Part shown: positions 56,724 through 64,000 of the stretch, in pieces | How the letters are laid out: every line of letters starts with the position of its first letter | Numbering within the stretch: position 1 is the first letter of the stretch | Source of the DNA: Canna indica | Taxonomy: Eukaryota > Streptophyta > Magnoliopsida > Zingiberales > Cannaceae | Assembly (NCBI GenBank): GCA_034359265.1 | Contig: CP136896.1 | Span: forward strand, 6,107,501 to 6,171,500 | Reading direction: 5' to 3' | DNA length: 64,000 nt | Notes under the pieces: generated by a model | What the model was told of the DNA's origin: nothing | What the model saw: the letters and a program-made list of their open reading frames with translations, nothing else | Database searches by the model: none | Program-made: the position numbers and the translations under genes

Positions 56724-57105
56724 AAAATTAGTATTATTTTTTATAACCAAATAAATATTCACTTGTTTCAACCAACTAAAACTGATGTTGTTTTCATTAA
56801 CCAAACGTGTTTTCAGAAAATTAAAAACTAGAAACCAAAATCAAGTTTTCGAAATCAAATTTTTAGTTTCACTGAAATCAAATCAGAAAATAGTTTTCGT
56901 AAACCAAAAAGTACCTAATTTGGTTAGCGAAAACTATATTCTAATTTGATTTTAGTGAAAATGAAAACTTGGTTTCGAAAACATACTTTGAGTCTCTAAT
57001 TTTTAGTTTTCTAAAAATGTCTTTTGTTAATAAAAACAATGTTAGTTTTAGTTGGTTGAAATTAGTGAATACTTATTTGATTATAGAAAATAATATTAAT
57101 TTTAG
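56724..57105. repeat. foldback palindrome, about 185-bp arms, 10-base loop
   Basis: The arm 56724-56908 is the approximate inverted complement of 56919-57105, closing on AACCAAA...TTTGGTT around AAGTACCTAA. Matching words include CAACCAACTAAAACT/AGTTTTAGTTGGTTG and AACCAAGTTTTC-type segments. Likely a foldback MITE; it could form a long hairpin RNA if transcribed. Confidence 0.75.
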
Positions 57106-57139
57106 TTCGATGTCGACTATTTTGTCAAAATACTTAAGG

Positions 57140-58523
57140 GGACTGGGGACGTTTGGTTCGCAGCAATCTATCTGCATTATTAACAATGTGGCTTTCAAAT
57201 TATCAAGTCTCACACATTATCATATTTGATTCTGTCACTTTAATGATAATTCAGATTACTCAAATAATCCACAATACCACCAAAGTGGTAATGTGGATAG
57301 CCCTCATGGAAGATGGGTATGTGGATTACAATCCAATAATAATCTTAAATTCTAATATTATCATTCTTTTTCGTACATTTTTCTCCATGCAAGGAATCAC
57401 CATATCTACCAAGAGTTTTTTGGTAATTTTTTATAAAGTAAAAAAAATACAAAATTAAATTATCATCTATGTTGATCAAATATGTCAAACGGAATAATAT
57501 TATATTATCGATAAATTGAATGTGGCAATTTATTTTGTGATAACGTGGATTATTATTATAATATTATCAAATAATGTATCAAACGCAATCTAAGTTCAAT
57601 AGCCGCTTGGAAAAGTCCTAAATGCATTTTCAATTCAACATAAAAGGACCACAAGAAATATACGAGGATTCATTTGATTGGTAGAAAATTATGAGAAAAG
57701 TTTTACTTTTTATTAAGGTACTGCTTGGTTGACTGCAAATAGGTATCTAGAATTTGTAGTTGCAGCGTTAACTTAATTTTATTGTTTGTTAATTGCAATT
57801 AGAGTAATTGCAATATTTAGATTTTATGGGCTGCAATTAAAAGCTACAAGTGAGGCCGCAGTCCAAAAAGCCCATAGACTTTATTTGCAGACTGCAAAAC
57901 TTAAGGCCTACTTGTAAAGTTAGGGTTGCTGTTGGTCGAAAGCTGTCGCCGGACCGCCACCGGACTGCCGTCATTCTTCTCCGGTGCGACACTGCAGCTT
58001 ACAATTCTTTTATCTTATTTAGATGGCAAAAAGTAGGGAAAATGAGAAAATTACATCTCCATGCATTTATTTTCATATGAAAATATTTTTCTAATATACT
58101 AATTTAATATTACATCGAGAGTATATTAAATGTTGTGTTGGTGTATAAGGCTTGATAGTGCTACCATCAGCTTCCGCTTAAATATTTTAATTAGGTCAAT
58201 AGTTTGGGCCTATAAAGTTGAAGATCAATTATCCTTTCGAGCGAGTCCTAACATTTTTACCCATATGTAAAAGTATATTTTATTATATAAAATATAATAT
58301 ATTCTTTACTTTATAAATTTTCTTTATTAACATATTCTTTTATAATTATATATGCATTAAAATAATTTCTAAAATACATTTAATTTATTTATATTACAAA
58401 TACATAGTATATTAGTTATTTCATATGTGTTTTATGAGAAATACCTATACCAACCAAATATGTTGTCAGAAGTAAATTTATAGAGCAAGAAGTTATTCTC
58501 CGTACCAACCAAACGAGATCAAA
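57140..58523. mobile_element. one or two Tourist/Harbinger-like MITE remnants
   Basis: 57140-57592 has GGACGTTTGGTTCG at the left and CAAACGCAATCTAAG at the right, and 57716-58523 has GGTACTGCTTGGTTG and GTACCAACCAAACGAG. These GTTTGGTT-type ends resemble PIF/Harbinger MITEs, but the inverted matches are short. No genes seen. Confidence 0.35.
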
Positions 58524-59791
58524 ACATGAATGTCATGGTTGATTTGGGGATGGAGGGTCATAATAAAATTAATCGGGAGCCAAATTACTAAAATTTAAAA
58601 TTTCATAGTCAATTTGATGAAATTACAAAAAAAAAAACTTTGTAGGCTAAAGTAAAATGAATTAGTTTCAACAAATATATAATGTGATTACATCACATCT
58701 ATTAGTTTCCCATTAAATCTTAGTTAAAATAGTTTTGATATTACCTATGTAGTAAGCAGAGGTGAATTAGTTGGATCCACCTCACCTGCCGTATCAATTA
58801 TAAATCTCTTGAATAGAAAAGTGGGATAAGACAATGAAAAGAATTTTTTCGTTTGTTCCAATAAAAGAAAAAGAAAGAGAATTGAGTTTTTCCTCGTTTT
58901 GTGTAAGAAAGTAAAAAGGGGAGGAACCAAAGACAAGAGAAGAGAAGATGAAACCAAATATTTACTCTCTTAATATTTTAACCTTTATAGATTTTAACCT
59001 CTTATCACATACCACAAGTTCTATGGTCATGTCACATATATAGCTTATAAAATCTCCTTGCATTTTATTCAGCTATCAACTAAGATAGCGTTTCTTAATT
59101 AAATATAATATTGTTTAACTCAAAAATATGTAACAGCTAGTAAACTCAACTTTTTGAAGCATTCTTTGGGAAATTTCATTATTTTTTCACCATATGACCA
59201 AAGAAGCAACCAATAATACTGTCTTCTAAAAAATAAATAATAGCATTTGACTTTAGGCGAACTTACCGCATAAAACCATTGACTTTAGGCGAACTTACAT
59301 GATACATTAATTTTAAAAAATTATTAAAAGAATCCAATGACATATTTGCAAAAATAATAGTAATAACCTAAACCACAAGTTCTTATTGTTGCATCTGGTA
59401 AGAGAACCAAACAAACATACAAGCAGGGGAAATAAATAAAACATACCAAGTACAGAGCAGTAGTCTGAACTATAATACTCGAAAGATAAGTTATTTACCA
59501 TCATTGAAAATACAAATAACACAGTAACAGAAAATAGGAATGTATCCAAAACTTCGACATTCACAGTCATGAGGACTTAGGCAAATTACAAATTTCAGAG
59601 CTGTGAATGATACCAGTTAACGACAATCAAGACAATAATAAGACACGTTACAAGGCACAACTGGCTAGTCTTCGGACAAAATTATAATATGAAACAGTAC
59701 ATGCACATCTGCTGCCAGATGCACAACTGAATTAATGATACTGTACACATACCCTTCGTGTGAGAGAACAGTAATTTTACATTTAACTTTG
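58524..59791. other. intergenic and 3' flank of the SAPS gene
   Basis: AT-rich, no recognisable gene. Up to a few hundred bases before 59792 may be the 3' untranslated region of the minus-strand gene. Confidence 0.45.
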
Positions 59792-62700
59792 CTATTCCTG
59801 AACAATACCTACCTCAGGTTCCATGCGCCAATGACTCTTGCTGAACTCCATTGCAGTTCCATCCTCGTGAGGCTTTGGTAGCTCGGGAGCCTCAAGAACA
59901 AAGCTCCTCTTTGGTGCACCAACATCTCCATTCATGGCTCTCCCTTCTTCAAAATCAACACCGACAAACTCTGCATCCTCCTCAAATAAAGAAGAGGAAG
60001 TCTCTGCTTGTTTTGATGGCTCACCAGATTCTGATGCTCTTGGAGTGTTCTCGCCTGCAAGTGCAACTCTGCTAACTGACGGAGTGCTTAGACCACCTTC
60101 CACCGAATCTGACTGGGTTGAAACATCAGTAGATTCATCCACATGAATGTCTGAAGCTTCACGCCAACCAACCCATTCGGGCAGCTGTTGATCACTAAAC
60201 AGATCCTCATTCTCAGTTGTGTCAAATCGAAAAAGGCTCACGTCATCTGCAACATTTAGTTTTGTCACATCGGTTGACAACTCATTGAGGCACTCATCAA
60301 CTTTAGATGTGCCATGGGCCATGAGACCTGCATCTGAACTAGAATAATTATTTTCAGGTATCGCAGCCTTCGAAAGCTCCTCAACTCCGATCACCACCTC
60401 ATCATCACTGCTGTCACCACCACCAGGTGTATCATTTAGACTAATATCATCCATTCTGTCAACAGTCGTGATGGTCATAGGCTCAGTGGGGCTTTCATCT
60501 TGGAAAGCAAACCAGTTGGAGTTTGTGAAAAGACAACTACAGTAAAAAGGATAAAATCAAGGTCAACTGGGAACAGAGTTATAGAAAATAATGAAGTACA
60601 GGTTAGATGAACATCTACCTCTGATCATCACCCCCAAGCCTCAAAGAAGAAATGACAACCCCACTAGATCCTTCATCTAAATATACATCCTGCAGTTTTT
60701 TCAGCATATCGTTATTACAAAAAATTGATAACCAATGTTGAATGAACACAGCCACTACCACTTCTGTTCTCTCCTTAACCATTCTTATCCCTCAGAAAAA
60801 TTTTGAAAATAGCAGAAACTAATTGTATCAGAGAAAAAAACAAGCACATGATCATGGGTCTTTGCTAAGTTACCATAATGTTATTTAAACTTTAAACAGA
60901 CAAAAGAGAAACCAATAACTGCCAATTAACAAACTGGTGAACATATTTGTCTAATATATCAAATACCTCATCCATGTCATCATTCTCATAAACTCGATAT
61001 CGAAATGCCTGGTTTAGATTGTTTGCTAAGGCTGTAACATCATAATCTCTATCATGAAGTTCTTCATCATCACTGTCTCTTGTCCTTTCTTGTAAAGATG
61101 TTGGGCGACTGCGTAAAAGAGAACATTTAAAAGAAAGTCCAGCGATATCTGAAAACATAATTTAGCATATAGGAGATATCTAACGAGTTTGATTCTCATT
61201 GAAGTATGTAGTAAAAAAATGCCAAGAATACATGAAATGCAAAGCTAATCCAGCTTTAGCCACAACTGTGTAGCTAGGTTCAACATTCTATTATGATATT
61301 TTACAAAACCATGACTATCAGGCTATCAGCAGTTTTAGACATCATCTACCATCCCAAAAGTCCCTCAATTTTTAAATATCTCAATTTAGCCCCTTAAATT
61401 AAGAATTTTATTCCATTTTATCTAATCAATGAGACCAAATAAGTCCAAAAACACTCAAATTTGATGTGAATTGAATTCAAATAAGGCTCATGAATCAGCA
61501 AGTCGAACCCTTTTTTGAATTAGAACAATCTGATTTAAACACAATTCAAGCCAAATTCTAGCTTTTTTGACATTTGACCTCGCATACTATTCCTGTGCAA
61601 GTAATGTGACAATTTCTGTTCAAATTTTAGACAGTATCTTCAGACTAGGAGAGGATTAAATTGAAATTAAAATCCTACAACTAAGAAAATAAATTGAGAA
61701 ATTGAAAATTGAGGACCAAAATGCAAGAAAGGTCAAACTTCATGGTCAAATTTCAATTTTCCCATCAAAAAATTATAGTCCATTGCAGCATGATGCTCAC
61801 CCACAGGCCCAGTGATAAACATTTTCCACCGTGTTACGCTCACGTAGAACATGTGTTTGCCAATTCATCCATTCCTCAGATTCCTACAACAGCAACAATA
61901 AGAAGATTAGCAACAAATCTGAAGGTTATTTGTGAGCAAAGATTCTCCAATCATAGAAAAATATTAGGCAGTGGCTTCATAAAAACCTTGTTCTAAATAA
62001 TTTAATGACAGGAGAAGCAATGACTTTGCTTCAACTTTCTGGTGCCAGTTCATTATCCAATAAGAAATTTCAATGACCTCTATAAAAAGCCACTAGTCCA
62101 GTCCTTTAAATCATAAGCCTTAGCTTATAGTAGTTTTGGGCATAAGTAATGCATCTTATGTGACCATTGGAACTACTAACAGCAAGCTCTATATTCTATA
62201 TCTAATAGTAACAACAAGCTTATGCTTCTTGTTCCAGTCCTTTAAATTATAAGTCTTAACTTATCCTAGTTTGAGGAGTAATTTTTCCATCTATAAACAA
62301 ATATATGACATGGAGGGAAAGAAAATTTGAACTGAACAAGATTCCATCACAAATAGATTAGCACTTTTAGTTCAATTAGTTAACACCAAAGAACACCAAA
62401 ATGAATGTATTTGGTATTCAATCATTTCATGAGTCTAAAAGAGCCACTAATTGGTTAATCAACAAAAGTCATCTCTCACCTGATAACATGTTCTACATCA
62501 GCTCTCTTCCGCCACACAGAGGCAAGACCATAGGTAGCAAAGTCCAAATTGGTATTAGACTTGGGAAATAAAACAGGATATTTGAAGTCAAAGACTTTTG
62601 AAAGCAAGTTGTTGAAAATAAAACCACAAATATTGCACATAAAATATTATAGTTTCAAAAAGGATATTTGCTATGATGTTAAGGAATTTTTACTATTTTA

Positions 62701-64000
62701 CTTGGTAAGAAACATTGTTAAATGATCCTCAAGATGCAAAATAAACAAAACATAGTTGCATGCCTACACAATAAATGATTAGGCTCAATTCAAAAGGTTT
62801 ATTACTACACCAGTACATCAATAAGCAACCAACCTGTAAGTACGACCGGATATGGTCATTGCTGCTCCCAAGTTGCACAAGTTTGTTACAAATTCTTGTA
62901 ATGTGCCCAATGTTTCCTGCCCGAATTGGTTGTCTACCACAGGCTGGCACAGTGATCTACAAATCCAAAAAGGACGAAAGAAACTTAAACTGCTGACTGC
63001 AAGATGTAGCACCATGAGTTCCCTCATATAATTCTTACCGCACTTGAATCACCGGAAAGAAAAGGATTTTGATCTGCCTGTAGAAACCTAACAATAGTAC
63101 CACAATCACGAAACAGATGATCAACAATTGCAGTATTCTTGCTCTCAAGGCAAGATATCACTAGGTTCTCCACATGATGATGTAGTGAGTTATTGAAGGG
63201 ATACCTGTATTATCCACACAATCACAATTGTACAAGCAATACAATGAAATCAACCAAAACTGCAAAACGCATAACTTACTTAAAAAAGAGATCTAGGATT
63301 ATCTGGATGGTGCCAGATTGAATCAATTCCTTCTCGGCAGCTTCACCACCAACTTCAAGCAATACTGCCATGAACTCCACTACCTAAGAATTTAAATATA
63401 AAATTTTAGATGAGAAAAAGAGACTAGAGAAGCTTTAAAAAGTATCTTAACTATGAACACACATGTTAAGCATCCATCAATAGAAAATTACACAAGAAGA
63501 TGAAAACTATGTTTCCATTAACATGCACTACACTCTTTTTTATAACTTAAAATAAAATATTATTCTGTTTCAGTTTCGGGCAAATGAGAAGTCCAAAAAA
63601 ACTCATGAGCCGACCATTTTGTATAATCAATAACTAGAGCATAAGTATGCTCCAAGTTTTACCCGTTCATTTAAATCAATCAAGAAATCTGCTCCAAGTT
63701 GTACATACTTTAAGACGATGCTTCCCAAATGGAGGATGTAGTTCACCATACGTGGTAGGAAGAGTATTGATCTCAGATGATATATTCAAAAGCTTATGCA
63801 AAGCATCTGGAAGAAACAAAGTAATCAGCTGAGTAACAAGAACTTAAACAAGATCATAACAAATTCATATTAAATATTATATCAAGGGCATGGGCAAAAT
63901 TAATACTCTCAATCACATGTCAAATTCTAGGGTTGCAAATAGAAGTGTTGCAAGTAGTTCTTACGCCGATTGTATCATCTATGTCATTATAGGACTTAAA
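59792..64000 (-). CDS. SAPS-domain (SIT4-associated) PP6 regulatory subunit, C-terminal 509 codons; 5' end beyond window
   Basis: Regulatory subunit that partners PP6-type Ser/Thr phosphatase catalytic subunits (SAPS/SAL proteins in plants). Coding exons read right to left: 63709-63806, 63280-63383, 63039-63204, 62834-62956, 61801-61883, 60967-61108, 60619-60689, 59792-60536; all joins are GT/AG and in phase. The SAPS repeat core is clear: LPTTYGELHPPFGKHRLKVV, EKELIQSGTIQIILDLFF, YPFNNSLHHHVENLVISCLE, GNIGHITRICNKLVQLG, then WMNWQTHVLRERNTVENVYH, YDVTALANNLNQAFRYRVYE and FTNSNWFAFQDE. The acidic, Ser-rich tail ends HWRMEPEVGIVQE, like known family C-termini. The N-terminal third lies past 64000. 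No lesions seen. The introns hold no other gene; 62090-62280 has a short direct repeat (CCAGTCCTTTAAAT). Confidence 0.93.

Noticed and set aside
62477..62560. Possible extra SAPS exon with a GTGAGA donor
   Set aside because: Flanking exons 62834-62956 and 61801-61883 join directly in phase with conserved residues on both sides, so this stretch is intronic.

Overview
This window is plant nuclear DNA. The evidence is multi-exon GT/AG genes, R2R3-MYB and SULTR3-type gene fragments, and plant-type LINE, Copia, CACTA, Mutator and hAT elements. GC-rich first exons (for example 28270-28449 and the GATA gene) next to AT-rich introns suggest a monocot, but the species cannot be named from sequence alone.

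The first 27 kb is almost entirely nested mobile DNA: a LINE with an RNase H domain (1-2682); a TIR-flanked block with a 40-bp minisatellite (2903-3811); a stranded first coding exon of a NOP10-like gene with a telo-box upstream (5717-7121); a 5'-truncated CACTA element (about 7260-12688) carrying a solo LTR; and a large Pack-MULE-like element (about 15560-22150). The Pack-MULE mosaic holds pieces of three cellular genes (PLA1-type lipase, SULTR3-type sulfate transporter, R2R3-MYB) and was later hit by a 4442-bp Copia element whose two 324-bp LTRs read as identical. After it come a tandem AT-rich repeat, a second CACTA end, LINE fragments and short TIR elements.

Four cellular genes lie in the second half. 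(1) A complete 22-exon PH-START-DUF1336 (EDR2-like, 749 aa) gene on + (28270-35655). (2) A two-exon GATA zinc-finger factor (370 aa) on - (44751-45964). (3) A three-exon, probably plastid-targeted GNAT acetyltransferase (293 aa) on - (52820-55516). (4) The 3' eight coding exons of a SAPS/PP6-regulatory-subunit gene on - (59792-63806, running off the right edge). They are unrelated housekeeping or regulatory genes with no operon-like logic.

Between EDR2-like and GATA sits a 6668-bp hAT element (35971-42638) with a perfect 8-bp target duplication. Its transposase is broken by a 2052-bp solo LTR and a 635-bp hAT MITE, each with perfect target duplications, so the insertion order can be read directly. 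Several other short hAT-like elements, a foldback palindrome and SINE-like sequences fill introns and intergenic DNA. No tRNA, rRNA or CRISPR array was seen. I found no convincing novel gene system; the novelty is in the nested transposon architecture and the captured gene mosaic.
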